Part shown: piece by piece, positions 23,878 to 36,290 of the stretch
How positions within the stretch are numbered: position 1 is the stretch's first letter
Layout: each line of letters begins with the position of its first letter
From: Atopsyche davidsoni
Taxonomy: Eukaryota; Arthropoda; Insecta; Trichoptera; Hydrobiosidae
Direction: 5' to 3'
Assembly: GCA_022113835.1 (NCBI GenBank)
Contig: JAILWY010000027.1
Location: 9,054,501 to 9,118,500, forward strand
DNA length: 64,000 nucleotides
Notes under the pieces: generated by a model
The model's input: the letters and a program-made list of their open reading frames with translations, nothing else
Database searches by the model: none
Told to the model about the DNA's origin: nothing
Translations under genes and position numbers: made by a program

Positions 23878-25859
23878 CTCGCAACCGTTTATGTGCAATT
23901 TTATATTTAATGATACATTCAATATTTATACTAAAATAAAATTCAAATTATATGGTTAATATATTTTTTGCATCTACTGAGTAAATGCAAAATAATAAAT
24001 TTAAAACTTGTGGCTAACAATAATAAATTAAGAAGGATTTAAGAAGAAATAGGAAAGCCCAAATAAATTGAATCATTAAAAAATTTAAATAAGAATCAAA
24101 ACCGAGAGCTGTAATGCACCCTTGTTGAAATAAGGCCTTTCCTTCTCGTCGCTTTTTCGTGACGTCAGCTTCGGTTTTATTTAATCTAGCAGATGTTTCA
24201 CCCCGGGAGGTGGCGGATTTAAATATTTAATATATTTCTTTTCCGAGGAGTTTTCAAATCTTGCTTTACTCCTGGCGCTGCGCGGACTTTCATTAAATAA
24301 TACATAATCAAGCACGCCGAAATTGTTTCAACTCAGTTAACGCCGCATTTATTCACCTGCGTAGGGAAACTTGTTTCTTGATTGGATTTGAAATACAGCG
24401 TACGTTGGCGTTACATTTTTACCTTCTACGAGGTTATACGTTATAACCCGGTTAGTGTAATAAATTTCCAGGTTCAGGTAGCTGTTGAATCACTTTTAAG
24501 AGTGACAGAATATATTTTTATATGAAACATACAAGCGTTGATAAGACTTTATGGTTTTATATTCATTGAAAGACTATCTTGTATTTCAGATAGTATACTT
24601 TCTTTAGGTGTTTGTGAAATATTTTAAATGACTAAATGAAAATACAATGAATGTTTATAAAAATACAGCATATGTACATGAAAATTCACAAAAGAGATGG
24701 AACTTGTAGCTTGTAGCGTATGAAGTAATATTAAAGTTACATTATCACTTTATGCGAAAAAATAAAAGGATTCTTTAAATGAACAGAGATTCATAACGTT
24801 TGAATACTATGTCGTAACGTGGTAGCAGGTAGCGAAGAAAGAAGGTTCACTTTGAAGAGGGGTTTTATCTTGCAGAGAGTAAAATGTATAGTAGTGATGT
24901 AGTAGGTAATTTTGAGACACGATACTTATTCTTGTGTGAAGGCTTCAATAATAAATAATACAAATAATTCACGACTTGTGATTAAAAAACACATAATAGA
25001 AATTCGAAAAAAATTATTTCATAATTTGTCAAAAAGTAAAAGGCTTATTTTAAGTTTTATTTGCAATTTAAATTGATTACTTGAACATAAACGAAATATA
25101 TAGCCACTGTCTCCAAGTAATGCATTTGTAAAGATTAAAATTTTAGGATAGTGCCTTTTTAAATGAAATAAACTCCTAACAAAAAACCTGAAACGTGAAT
25201 CGGAAGAGCATAAATTTTATAAGATCGTGATTTATCCTGAAAAAAGCAGACTTGTTTAATCGTCCGTGGTAGGGAGATTTTTTATAGTTTGCTTAAAACA
25301 TCAAAAGATTTTGTATAAAAAAAACTCGCTGACCGAGCACGACGAAAAAACGGCAGAGAGCCAAAGGCAGATTATTCCAAAGAAAAAGAGATCCAGGCAT
25401 CTTTTCAATCAAAAGTAAAAAGTCAGAGAGCCCGCTTCCTCGTTACTCGAAAACAACTTGTAAATCTAGAAACTTCCCCTGTCCGTTTGTTTCGGACCGC
25501 TTGCTTCATTTTCAGTCTCTGGCTACGTCTATCAATCTTCGTGAATTAATTATATCATGGTTATTATTTAACAATTCGATTTTTTTATTTATCTTCAAAT
25601 TGAAGTATTTTTAATTATTTTTTTTTAGTATTTTATTGATAAACTGATACGCATTGGATACAATTATTATTGTGCCAATAATATGTTTTTAATTACACTG
25701 TGCACATATAAAGTAATAGACATTTACATTTACATAAGCATTTACACATCGAACAGACGAAACTAAATAGAGAATTATTTGTGTTATACTACATTTATGC
25801 AAACTGACAAAATTTTGAGCCAACTAAGTCATTTATTTAATTTTTTATTCATTTAAACT
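23878..25859. other. Noncoding stretch
   Basis: No gene recognised. A G+C-richer island lies at 24120-24300. The rest is A/T-rich without clear repeats. Confidence 0.5.
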
Positions 25860-26245
25860 GCCAACGCATATTATCGTAGAGGTATGTTCGCAGCTTTGCT
25901 TAGACATCTATTCTACCAATGAACCTTATACAAAGCTAGCATAGACGTAAGCTTACCTATACTTTTCAATGAATCATAGATGAATCTAACATAGACGTGT
26001 TTATGTAGGTGTGTCAATAGATCTATGCTGCAAATAGATTATAGACGAGGCTGGCATTGGCTTAGGAATATAGCCACATTTTACTACCAACGGTATATTT
26101 ACGGAACTAATATAAATGCATGTAATATATGTAGCTATGCTTCTACATCCATACTAAAAACAGACGGTGCACAGAAGTAACAGAGACGTATGCATGTAAG
26201 TATGCTCACACATCCGTAGTGCCAAATTATACACGGAACTTACAA
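25860..26245. repeat. Degenerate tandem array, about 60-bp units
   Basis: About six poorly conserved units of 54-66 bp follow one another. Recurrent words in register are variants of CTAACATAGACGT, ATGTAGGTATGCT, ACATCCATA and GCCAAATAGAT. Units start near 25870, 25930, 25986, 26043, 26107 and 26173. Divergence between units is high, so this is an old array with no sign of recent homogenisation. No coding frame follows the period. Confidence 0.55.
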
Positions 26246-28791
26246 CTGTAGAATTGTTATTCGAACTAGTTTTCCTAAGTAAACGGCAAGAGTTTCTGTT
26301 TATTAATGTCTATATTCCGTGATTAATGTTGTTTAAAAGTCCACAGCGCTATTTCTGGTCGAGTAAACGTGACGTGGAAAAATCCTCGATATTAAAATTG
26401 GACGCGTCGCGTCATTATTCATTCTAGTTCATTTCCCAGCTGTCAGATTCTCCCCAGCCGCCCCGTATAAGAAGGGTTACGTAGGGCTACCATCGCAAAA
26501 ACCTCTCCATGCAATACATTGTATTATTATATTATTTTTATTTAATATATTTAGTGTCTTTAATTCCACACGAACTCGGCGAGCTGTGCTCATCTGTGGG
26601 TACTCAGAAAACGGAGTTGTACTAACAAAGATTGTACATCAAATATACCAAAACTAAGTCGCATCTTTTCCTTCCTTCAAAATAACTCAAAAAGTGCCGA
26701 AACTAAAATTTCAGGCATTAAATACTGCGTGAAGCGGCATAACCTCCAAGAAAATAAGTTTGGTAACAGTCGCCTATTGAATCCTGATCTAGAATTTAGA
26801 GCTGTAACTTTCCGATCATAAGATTTTGTAGAAGTTACATAAAAATATTTTTCTTAATTTTCAATGACAACGTTCAAGCTGATTTTACCATAAAATGATA
26901 GATTGTAACTATATTTAGTTTTTTACACAGAATATGAAAAAAGACTTCACATCACATTAATTTTTAAATTTATTTAAAATTTTAATTTTTTTCATTCAAA
27001 AATTTGCTAAAAGCTTTTGAAAATATTGATAATCAGAAAGCTTTAAAATTTACACATGATAAAAATGTTTCAAAAATAATCTGAAACACTGAAAAATCTA
27101 GTTTCCTAATTAAAATAATATTACATAAAATAGACACTTAAATCGTCATGAACCAAAAACTTGAATTTTAAAATGCTTAAATTTTTTTTCAAATTAATTG
27201 TCACCCTGATCCCAGAAGTATCACTCCATTGAGAAAACAGTAGATATATTCTATGGAGATCCGGTCATGGTGTTTTTGTTTTTTCGCATAGTCATAAATA
27301 TTCTGTTTTGAAAGGATAAGCTCTGTTTTATTTCGCAAGTTAAGATTGTTTATAAACTATATTTTTTCACAAAAAAAACACAGCTCTCCAATAAATCACC
27401 ATTTTAATAAAAAAAAAAGTCTGCAGGCTAAATAGTTTCCAACTTTCAACGGTTCCTAAGCAATCGTTAGGGTGTGAGATCAAATTTTAAAAAAAGTTGT
27501 TTCGAAACCTTCGGATAATTAGATCAATAAAAAAAATGTTTCATGAGATTTCTAGCTAAAGTTGTAACGAGTCAAAATGTAATCTTCTGGTTGATAATAA
27601 TTGGTTGCTCGTCTGTGTATCTTCTGTAAGTTGTATATAAACTGAGTAATGAAGGCTTTATTAAGATTATGTGAGTTAAAATATCTTGCTCGAAGAGTTT
27701 AAATAAATCAAATATATAATAAGGCATACACTTAAACAAATTATTTAAAAAAATGTTCGTATTGATTTTTTTTTTAAATTATAAAGTTGTGATTCTTACC
27801 TAAAGGGTTTTTGCAAATTTATATTTAATTTTATCTCCATAGGCTGTTTTCAGAATCAATAACATATATTCATTGGAGGTGACATTTTATTAAATACTTA
27901 TTTTTTATTATTATGGAGCCCAGACACTAAACAACTAAAATATTTTATTGTTTGCTTTAGGAAAATGTTGTAGCAGTATTTTGTTAGAATTAAATAATCG
28001 GGAAAACGTAGCAGACAATATTAAATAGAATAGATAATAGATAAATAACGTTCACATATTTTTAAATATAACACGGTACACGTATGACCCAATTTCCTAA
28101 TACAACACAATCATTTAATCAGATCAAAAAAGATCACTTCATTTATAAAGGCTTTCCATTTAAACGTCAATCAGCCTTGGCCATCGCACCGCCATTATTT
28201 AAGTACAAAGAACCGGCATTCTATAGAACCTTCGCTTAAAAGCCTTATTGAATAATTAATAAGAATCTCGGAAGGGTTGAAATGCGCCGTATGTTTACGG
28301 AGGCTTAATTATGTTCACGGGGTTACTTAGGAAATGATATCCGCCCCTTGGCACATATATAATAATCTCATTTGTTATTAAGTGATTTTTTGTAGAATAA
28401 TAGTACTTAATGTCTTAAAATAAAATTGTTCATTTTATTTCAGGTTTCTAGTTATTAACTTTGTATTATCAAAAAAGATAATCTATAAAACAGCATCAAA
28501 ATTAATTAACGAGTATTTGTAATATTAATTTGCCTAAGACACTCTGTGATAAATTTTTTTCTACCATTTAAATTGAAATATATGCAATGGAGTTGCTATA
28601 ATATTGCTCATATTATAAACCAATTTTTTTCAATTATGATCATTTTGTAGTGTCCCTCTTTGTTTGAAAAAAAATAGCTGAAATGTTATTTGCTACATAA
28701 AACCTAAAAAAATCATACTTATAAATATTTGAATACTATATTTTCTGTGTTTGAAGAAGATATTATTAAGACTCACGCGCATCCATAACCC
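26246..28791. other. Noncoding stretch
   Basis: No gene recognised. Moderately G+C-rich segments at 26340-26500 and 28170-28340 contain no recognisable coding signal. The remainder is A/T-rich. Confidence 0.5.
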
Positions 28792-28929
28792 GAAAGTTGA
28801 TTCAGTTTCTTGCGGTTTTTTTTTCTCTGACGTTTCGGTCCCTGCGCTGGGACCATCTTCAGAGGGATCTAAACGTCGGAGGAGGTAAACTTCAAGTAAC
28901 CTAACACCCGAGAAATCAAATCAACTTTC
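28792..28929 (-). mobile_element. Hammerhead element of the ACGU lineage
   Basis: Termini form an inverted repeat, GAAAGTTGATT (28792-28802) and AATCAACTTTC (28919-28929). A complete minus-strand hammerhead sits at 28825-28866. A truncated plus-strand partner (TAAACGTCGGAGGAGG, 28870-28885) begins just beyond it. The plan (two outward hammerhead tails of similar sequence) is the same as in the other foldback elements. No flanking 12-bp repeat is visible here. Confidence 0.6.
28825..28866 (-). ncRNA. Minimal hammerhead ribozyme (ACGU lineage)
   Basis: On the minus strand: CCCT, CTGAAGA (28856-28862, N7 = A, all invariant bases present), one extra U (28855), stem II GGTCCC/GGGACC (perfect 6 bp, loop AGCGCA), GAA, the self-complementary ACGT (28830-28833) and C as cleavage base (28829). 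Stem I pairs CCCU with AGAG in three of four positions. Stem III can only be two base pairs, so a dimer is the likely active form. Related relics lie at 161-202, 8678-8754, 12919-12951 and perhaps 35883-35897. Confidence 0.75.
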
Positions 28930-30942
28930 AGCAATGGCTGCCAAAACATTCAGAAAATAATACTTTTTAAATAAAGCAAAGCTAGAACAATTACTATTTA
29001 GAAACGATTCATACAGCTCCCGTGCGGACCTTACTAGGTTTTTGCATTTTGTCCGTCAGAAGGTTCACCCTGTATATGCTTGTCTACGATTAATTGTAGG
29101 GATTGAGAATTGGGTTAAAGTTACAAGATAACAGGATATATGGGATAGAGTAAATGCAATCATTTGTGTGTTACTTTGTAAGATTGAAATGTTAAAGCAA
29201 CTATTATTAATCTTAAATACAATGGAACTTTGAAGTAATGTTTCTGTTCACTATATGAATTATTTATAAGCAATGAACTGGATTGAATTTTATTCCATAG
29301 AAAATTCTTAAGGATTATTCTTTTCGCTTTATGTGTGAATCGATTTCTTGAAAAAATATTGTATGGTAAAAAAGGACTGAAAAGCAAGTAAAGTAAAAAG
29401 TTTTTTTTCCTATATTTAAAAAATGAAATGGCATGAAATAAAAGAATAAATATTTAAGTCAAATTAAAGTTAAGGGTAGGTTAAAGTTGAGAGGGCGGTA
29501 AATAAATGAATTCGGCTTTTCAGAAAAAGCGAGAAAATAAAAATAAAACGAACGGCCAAATGCCGGGCCGCACCATTTTTCAAACATTTCAAAAAAGTTG
29601 GGAAATAACTTTGGGAATGTTTGAAGTTTTTTTTTTAGTACTGTGCGATGGCTTGCGTGGGGCACCTACGTTTACTGTACAAGCAAAAAATATATACAGA
29701 TGATTAATTATTTAGGCATGAATTAATTAAATCATAGAAAAAAGAATATATACATATATATTCAATCCCGGAGATGATTGGGTTTTATTCGCTTTGATCA
29801 TTCGTATCATCCAATCTATCGAATCAAATATGAATAGAATCTATATCTACAACTGAACCCTTTGAATTTCCTAACTATTATAACAAATCACTAAATAATA
29901 AATTATTGCTTATTTAAATAAAAAAGTTAAGCACTTAAACTTATTTAAAAAATTATTACTATTCTTTATGTTTTTATTAACAGGTGCCTTAATTTTGAGT
30001 ACAAATTTTATGATTTGTGAATATTCTACACGTTCTTTCGAGTGCATTAATCAAAAGAAATTTGTATGTATTGTAATGTGATAGTGTGAAAGTGAAGTAA
30101 GAAATGTGAAAAATTATGGCGAAAAATGTTTATGACAAATTCGATATAATTTAATAGCACTGTGTATATTTGGTTTTAATATTTTTTTATCAAAAAAAAT
30201 AACGATTTTACGCAGAACTTAAGATTTTACCATATCCACAATAAACCTACTGCTTTAATTTGAAAAAATATTCATAGCCAGACTGCTAGGAGATGATGTT
30301 AATTTTTTTTTATAAGCGAAATTAATAAATAAACTCCTAATCATTTTGCAATCCATATTTGTTGTTTTAAATTCACTTTTTACTATTTCGTAATATAATT
30401 ATTGTCATTCTTCAGACTGGTACAATATATTCTAGATGATTAATAAACATCACCTATTATATATAAAGAACACACACGCTGGAACCCTTGCATATCATTT
30501 ACTCTAATTACAACCATTACTCATACGGAAGCGAAGAGGGGAGCTCTGAGCGATTATGTCAAAATTAAAAATCATTCAAGATAAGTATGGAGCTGAATAA
30601 AGCACCGCGGCGCACGTGGGCGTGACGTCACTCCTAGGGATTGATGCCCGGGCCCCCAAATCCCTAAACCTTTTCCAAATTCTGCACCACGTCAACGGCA
30701 ACAACGCTGTATTCTTCTTTTGATCAAGCTAATGAGTACTTTAAAAAAGCAGAAACAAAAAAAAACAAAAAAATTATTAAAAAGGCACTGCTCTGCTAGA
30801 GTAGAATGCAGCAAGTAAAAGAGATGGATAGACAAGCGATTTTGATCAATGATACATGCAGCCATGTAAATTGCTTTATTGAATACTCGAACTCAGAATA
30901 TTAGAGTCAACAAGCAAGCGTATTGACACAGCCAAAAATATA
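28930..30942. other. Noncoding stretch
   Basis: No gene recognised. Overlapping frames at 29459-29703 on both strands have no domain I know. A G+C-richer block lies at 30600-30690. The rest is A/T-rich. Confidence 0.5.
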
Positions 30943-31269
30943 CAGTAATACCCCGCTTTACGCGACCCTGTTATGCGCGGTTTCACTATAACGCGAATTT
31001 CAAATTTCGCGTTAAAATGCCTCGCAACACGCGAATTTCTTATTTGAGAATGTGTATAGACATAATGTAGTCATTGACTTCTCTTAACAATTAAAAACAG
31101 CGTTGGGTATTATGAACGTATTTTAAAATAACGTAAAAGAAACACTACCCAAAAGACAATAGATGTATTTTTCAGTAAAAATAATTTTTGATTTTTGACT
31201 TTGTATGTATGTGCGAATTTCACTAAACGCGATTTTTCCCGGAACGTATCCCTCGCGTAAATATTACTG
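30943..31269. mobile_element. TA-flanked MITE, pogo/Tigger- or mariner-like
   Basis: A 327-bp element with imperfect terminal inverted repeats: CAGTAATACCCCGCTTTACG at the left, and on the opposite strand of the right end CAGTAATATTTACGCGAGGG. TA flanks both ends (30941-30942, 31270-31271), the target duplication of Tc1/mariner/pogo transposons. Interior motifs with ACGCGAATTT and AACGCGAAT are subterminal repeats. No transposase is encoded, so it is non-autonomous. CAGT-starting termini with TA duplications are common in pogo/Tigger elements, but I cannot exclude another TA-targeting group. Confidence 0.65.
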
Positions 31270-31271
31270 TA

Positions 31272-34200
31272 TCTTCTTTTTTTAATGAAAATGATTTTGA
31301 TAAAATACAATACAATCAATTTAATTTTGTTCATTATCACCTGTTGACTACGTTTAAATTCAATAAAAAAAATTAAGCATCGCAAAATCACAAAAATGCG
31401 TATATTATAATTTACAGTTTTTAGTTCCCCACGGCCGTATTTTTACATGTGGCTGACCTTCGTTAGCCCCGAGCATGTACCAGACTTCCTGCCCTATGGG
31501 AAGCTGTTCAGATCACATGTGGCAGACAAAGCCCTAAATAACCCGGTCTGCGTCTCCAGCACGGAGAATGGCATGTGTCCTGCCCTGCCGACCAGGGCTG
31601 CGGCAATACATATTCTTTGCTGTTTGAAATACATGGCGTCTATACAGCTGCAATGTATTCACTCTACAATGAAGCCTTTTGTCTATTGACCATTTATACG
31701 AGAAACAACAATTCTTTTGCTATATATTTATGTTTGTAAAATACGTATTATGATATTCGATGCTTAATACGTTTTATTCATTCTAAGAACAATAATATTA
31801 TAGTGAGTAATACAAATATAATTTTTTTTTATATTTCACAATTTAACAACAAATGACACTATTAAATAACCGCGTTTGCTTTTTAATGACGAAACCTTAA
31901 GAAGACGAAGCGCATAACTTTTTTTTAAAGAGGTGTTATCTTCTAGCCATCAATCTTTGTTGTTTGTTATTAAAAAATAATATACTGTATTCGGTTCCGA
32001 TATTAAACACAAAAAAATATTTATAAAAAATATATACTGAAGGGTAAGGCTAAGTAACAAACTTACTCACAAAAGTATTAAATCATTGGCCGATCCTTTA
32101 AATATGAAATAGTCGCAATTTATGTTTTCTTAATCAACATAACATATATGTCGTTATTGCGTTCTTCAAAAACTAACTCGTCCAGATAAATTTCAATTTA
32201 TCATTCTGTAAGTGTTTTATAAAAATAAACCATAATTGATCAAATTTGTACGTATTAAACAAAAATTTGCATTGTAGCCAAGTTTTCAAGAAATATTTTT
32301 TTTGTACACTGTGGATAAATTTACAACTAATTTAACTTACAATTGGCTACCCTGTTTTTGAAGTGCAATAAAAAAATAAGTCGACGCGGTTAAAGCTACC
32401 TCAAGATATTCACATGCATCTCTGAAGGTTATTCTGGTCCTTTTAAACTAAAAAACATTAATCTCCAACATAAATAAAGGGAAGCACTTGAGAGTTCAGA
32501 TGCTTCAAATTTGAAAGGAACAATAAACCAAAGCAGTATTCTGGCTTATGTTTATTTTCGTCCTGGAGCAGGCACTCTCATAGGGGTAATTTCTTTAGCT
32601 TCTGTACGAACAAATATATGAGAGGTATACTCGCGTCTTTTATTTATGCACGTCTTATATTTATATGATTTTTGAACGATTCAACTTTATTTTTATGTAT
32701 CATAAGTGTTAGATCAGTCAATCTCATTAAATGTGGTATTGAGATATTTCTATAAGATCAATTTCTTACATTTATTTACTTAATAAAACTTTAAGTTAGT
32801 AAATAAGAAAGAACTTTAAAATGCTATATGTCAATCTCAAAACTGTATTTCAAGATTTACATGATTTTGCCAAAAAACCTACAATATTTAAAATAGATAT
32901 CAAAAGAATTCGAAAAGTTTATCTATATAAAAAATGATTGAATTTACGTTAATAGATTACCTTTAATAGAAAACAGAACAAAAGCTATAATTAGTAATTT
33001 ATCAGTCGTCGGCATCCGTCACAAGAAAAGCATCGCAGACTGTGCCTTGAGGTCCTGGCAGAGAAGAGGGTAGAGGAGGGGTGGCTGGTTTCATTATCTC
33101 TTGCCTCTATTTAAGGGAAGCTAAGTACTGCGAACCAGGATCTGTTTATTCTTAATTACAATTTGTTCCCTTTACTAAAGAACCTAAAAACATGACGTAA
33201 CCTTCTGTAGCGTTTGCACAAAACGAGACACTCGTTGTATTTCTAATCCAGAGTTACTAATTCGAGAATAAATAATTTATTTTTTTCAATATCTTATTAT
33301 CTTCTCTTTACGACAGATATATGTGAAAATAAAAGTTGATGGTATGATGAATATAATTTTAATTATTACTTTAAAAATAAAAGAATTTAATTCAGGTGTA
33401 AATAAATTTTAGAATCTAGACGTATTTCGAGAATCTTTTAAAAAAAAATCAAACATTCATAAAGGCTTCCGAGCTCATTTCTCATGGACGATGTACAAAT
33501 ACGGGTGTAATTTTGAATGCTTTTGTAGTATGGAACAAAGGGAGGGTAGGTGATATTTAATTAAGGCAAGTGAATTTTCAGTTTGGCTCGCAAGTGAATT
33601 TTAAAGTAGCCTAAAAGGTTGCATTCGTATTAATTTTATAATATTTCTTCTTACATTCCTTTTTAGTACAATTTCTTAAAACTCGTAATAAATAGAAGAG
33701 AAAAAAGCGAATAACGTCCAAGTAAGTCAGCTCATTAGATCAGCGGCAAAAAGCAATAAAGTTGGCTTTAAAACTTTTACAAAGCAAAATATAAATTATT
33801 TTTGTTGATTAATATCATCACGTGCTTTACGAATTAAATAAACTTTGGATTTTTACGAGTAGAAAAATAATAATTTCCAGATCTTTCATATTTATTGGTG
33901 TTGAACTTGTGCTCTATAAATATACGTATTATGAGTCTGCCACTTAGAGATAGCTGTAAGAGGCAATCGCTATATAAAACTGCAGTGCCTTCACCTTGTA
34001 GACAAAACCTATTTGCGAAGCATGTTTGGAATGTGGAATAAAATGCTCTAGTTGATTCTAAACGTGAAGCCTTTTGCACGTATTCTGTTAGTGTGCTGGT
34101 AAGCTGTCTTCCTCCAAATATAAATAAAACTAAAATTACTAAATTGCTTCGACGCAAAAAAGGATTACAGGTTTTAGAAGAAATATTGAGAAAAAACAAA

Positions 34201-35397
34201 TTTGTAAGTGATAAGATGTAGACTAATCTTATTTCTAACAAAACAAGACCTTCAATATATAACTATGATTGCGTTTGTATAATCTCGGCAGCTTTACGGC
34301 CGAGCCTTTGAAAATCAGATATTGAGGTTGTACATTAGGTAAATTTGTATTAATTGGGTTATCTTCAAGACAATGAAGCACCAATAAAGCATCCACAAGT
34401 TCGCCTCGGCACCCAATACTGGCAGCGTACCTCGCATTAAAGTTATAACGGAATAATTCCGAATAATTTGCATAGAAATCACGTTTTATTGTACCCCAGA
34501 GCGATTATCTGGCGCTGTACACAATCATACTTAAATTAAGTAATATATTAAATTAATATATAAAGATTGATTGAGTTGTACTCTAATGACTTGCTTATAA
34601 AAATAAGCCTAGTACATATAATATTTATTTCGGCTTGTCACAAAAAAAATAAAAGAACGTAGTAGTTTCATATTTTACATTGCTTACTTTTTATGTGATC
34701 ACCATTTAATTCAAAGGCTCAATCAATTACTTTGAAAATATGTAATAACTGGCCGAGTTACTCGTCATATATTATTCGTAATGCATAGTAAGCTACAGTC
34801 ACCGTCAAGATGTATGTTCATTTTACCACAGTAGCCAAAACAACGACATATTGGTGTAAAACTTGGAGCATTGTGACTCATGAGTTGGTGCTCAAAAGTT
34901 AGTCAAGAGGCAGGGACGCGAAACAATCAAACTTGAGTGTTGATAGTTAATCAATTAACATGTCAATACATTATCAAGCCGAGTGGTTTCCAACCCGAGG
35001 GGCGCAGGTGTTGCACTGTGCAAACTTTGAACTTGCAGCGCCACTTAGATCGAGGAGGCACCATCGCCCAAGGAGGAAGACAATAAATTAGCAGATCAGA
35101 CAGCATTTATATGGAATTTTAATACTGAATAACTTAAATATAACAAATGCGCATGTATCATTAAAACTTTTTAAAGGCTATATTAAAAACCTTATATCTA
35201 CTATAGTACGACAATTATCCCTGAAAATCTCATATAAGTATTCTCGGTTCAATATCATACTTTATTAAAATTTTCCTTGATCTTAGAGAGAAATATAGTT
35301 TTTAGGTAATACAAATTACGGTTATGTGTTTTAAACGTTATGAGATTTTTAGGATGTTTTCTTAAAGGCAATGAAAACCAAATGTCCGATTTTTAAT
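31272..35397. other. Long noncoding stretch
   Basis: No gene recognised. A G+C-richer segment at 31430-31620 carries an 80-codon frame (31447-31689, +) with no known domain. The longest open frame in the window (33834-34241, -, 135 codons) is Leu/Phe/Ser-rich, starts with a hydrophobic segment and resembles nothing I know. It is compatible with chance. Further short G+C-rich blocks are at 34270-34330 and 34970-35090. Confidence 0.45.
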
Positions 35398-35534
35398 CAC
35401 AATAGAAATTAGTTAAGTACGCATCTGATGATGACTTAGTCTATTTGGTCGAAACTAGTCATGCAAAAAATATAATAAACTCAAAGTGAAGACAGAATAC
35501 AAAGTTACTTTTATCATTATAACACAATAGAAAT
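35398..35534 (+). mobile_element. 113-bp hammerhead insertion with 12-bp target duplication
   Basis: Perfect 12-bp repeats, CACAATAGAAAT (35398-35409 and 35523-35534), flank 35410-35522. The insert begins a few bases before stem I of a hammerhead and runs through the same tail as the element at 52757-53045 (AATAAACTCAAAGTGAAGAC, then TACTTTTATCATTATA). It is a 5'-truncated copy with a single terminus rather than an inverted pair. Its tail differs very little from 52978-53033, so the two copies are relatively young. Confidence 0.85.
35421..35464 (+). ncRNA. Minimal hammerhead ribozyme (ACUAGU lineage)
   Basis: Stem I is GCAT (35421-35424) with ATGC (35461-35464). CTGATGA is at 35425-35431, an extra T at 35432. 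Stem II pairs GACT with GGTC (35433-35436, 35447-35450), weaker than in other copies because of one U-G pair and lost outer pairs. GAA is at 35451-35453, palindromic ACTAGT at 35454-35459, cleavage base C35460 (GUC). All invariant core bases are present. Confidence 0.78.
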
Positions 35535-35882
35535 GTTTAAAAAAAATAAAATGAATACTGTAACAGCGAAACTTATTTAAAAACTTAACTACATATATTT
35601 GTCTTTTTTTTAAATTTAGCACATCATTATGTTTTACCAATTGGCGTTGAGATCGCGAGTTTTTTGTCACCTATAATTTTATTCAATGTGGTTATTAACT
35701 GTGTTAATAATTCCCTTTACGTCAAACAGTTTACATATGAAATTGACAATACTTTTGTACAAAAAGTAAAATTATATTTTAAGATAAATTTTTTTTTTTC
35801 AATACGGATGGTATCAAAAAGCATCGATCGGGCTTTCGGATATTTGGATTCCAACAGAATTTAACCTCACAGTGTTGCCATA

Positions 35883-35897
35883 GCCGACGTTTCGACA
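35883..35897 (-). ncRNA. 3' half of a hammerhead motif
   Basis: The minus strand reads GTCGAAACGTCGGCT, matching the GAA box, ACGU stem III and cleavage C of the lineage at 28825. No CUGANGA box is found upstream, so it is a truncated remnant or a chance match. It abuts a G+C-rich island (35930-36080). Confidence 0.25.
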
Positions 35898-36184
35898 CTA
35901 AATAAATGAAATAAAAGGTTGCTCACTGCGTTATTGTAGCTCGCACGAGACCCGGCGCCCGGGAGCTGCAGTTGATCTTGCGGAAGCGGTGTAGTGTGGG
36001 AGCTCCCGCAACTGCGACTTCCGGGGCTCCCATCTGTGAGCCACTCGCTGCGCCGGGCGACGACTGACGGCTGCCTTGTGACCGGAAATGAGATCAAACA
36101 ATATTTAAAATACTAAATAAATACATCGATATAATAAATAATTTAGTTAAAAATATATAAATAACCAAATGACTGAGATATTAC
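35898..36184. other. G+C-rich island
   Basis: A strongly G+C-rich block (35930-36080) with short inverted repeats such as GGGAGCTCCC. The 76-codon frame on the minus strand (35867-36097) has no recognised domain. Function unknown. Confidence 0.35.
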
Positions 36185-36290
36185 AAGCATTTTTGGTTGA
36201 GAGCACTTTCGCCTTAAATGGTTTCTCAGAATGTCTGAAAAAACTCTTGAAAGGCGAAAGTGCTCACAAACAAAAACATTCATAATCTCC
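36185..36290. mobile_element. Hammerhead foldback relic (AGUGCU lineage)
   Basis: An inverted repeat: the left arm ends in GAGCACTTTCGCC (36201-36213) and the right arm starts GGCGAAAGTGCTC (36253-36265). Outer sequence (CAAGCATTTTTGG and its diverged counterpart near 36270-36285) also pairs. On each strand the arm reads CTGA..., a degraded stem II, GGCGAAAGUGCUC. The plus-strand box is CTGAAAA and the minus-strand box CTGAGA, so both cores are damaged. AGUGCU can self-pair if two G-U wobbles are allowed. Confidence 0.5.

Noticed and set aside
25480..25530. Minus-strand CTGAAAAT ... GGTCCGAAACAAAC, hammerhead-like
   Set aside because: The CUGANGA box is wrong and stem II does not pair.
29506..29703. 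Overlapping open frames on both strands near a G+C-richer patch
   Set aside because: Mutually antisense frames with no known domain; typical shadow frames.
33834..34241. Longest open frame in the window (135 codons, minus)
   Set aside because: The composition follows the local A/T bias, there is no recognisable domain, and no splice or promoter context. Chance is a sufficient explanation.
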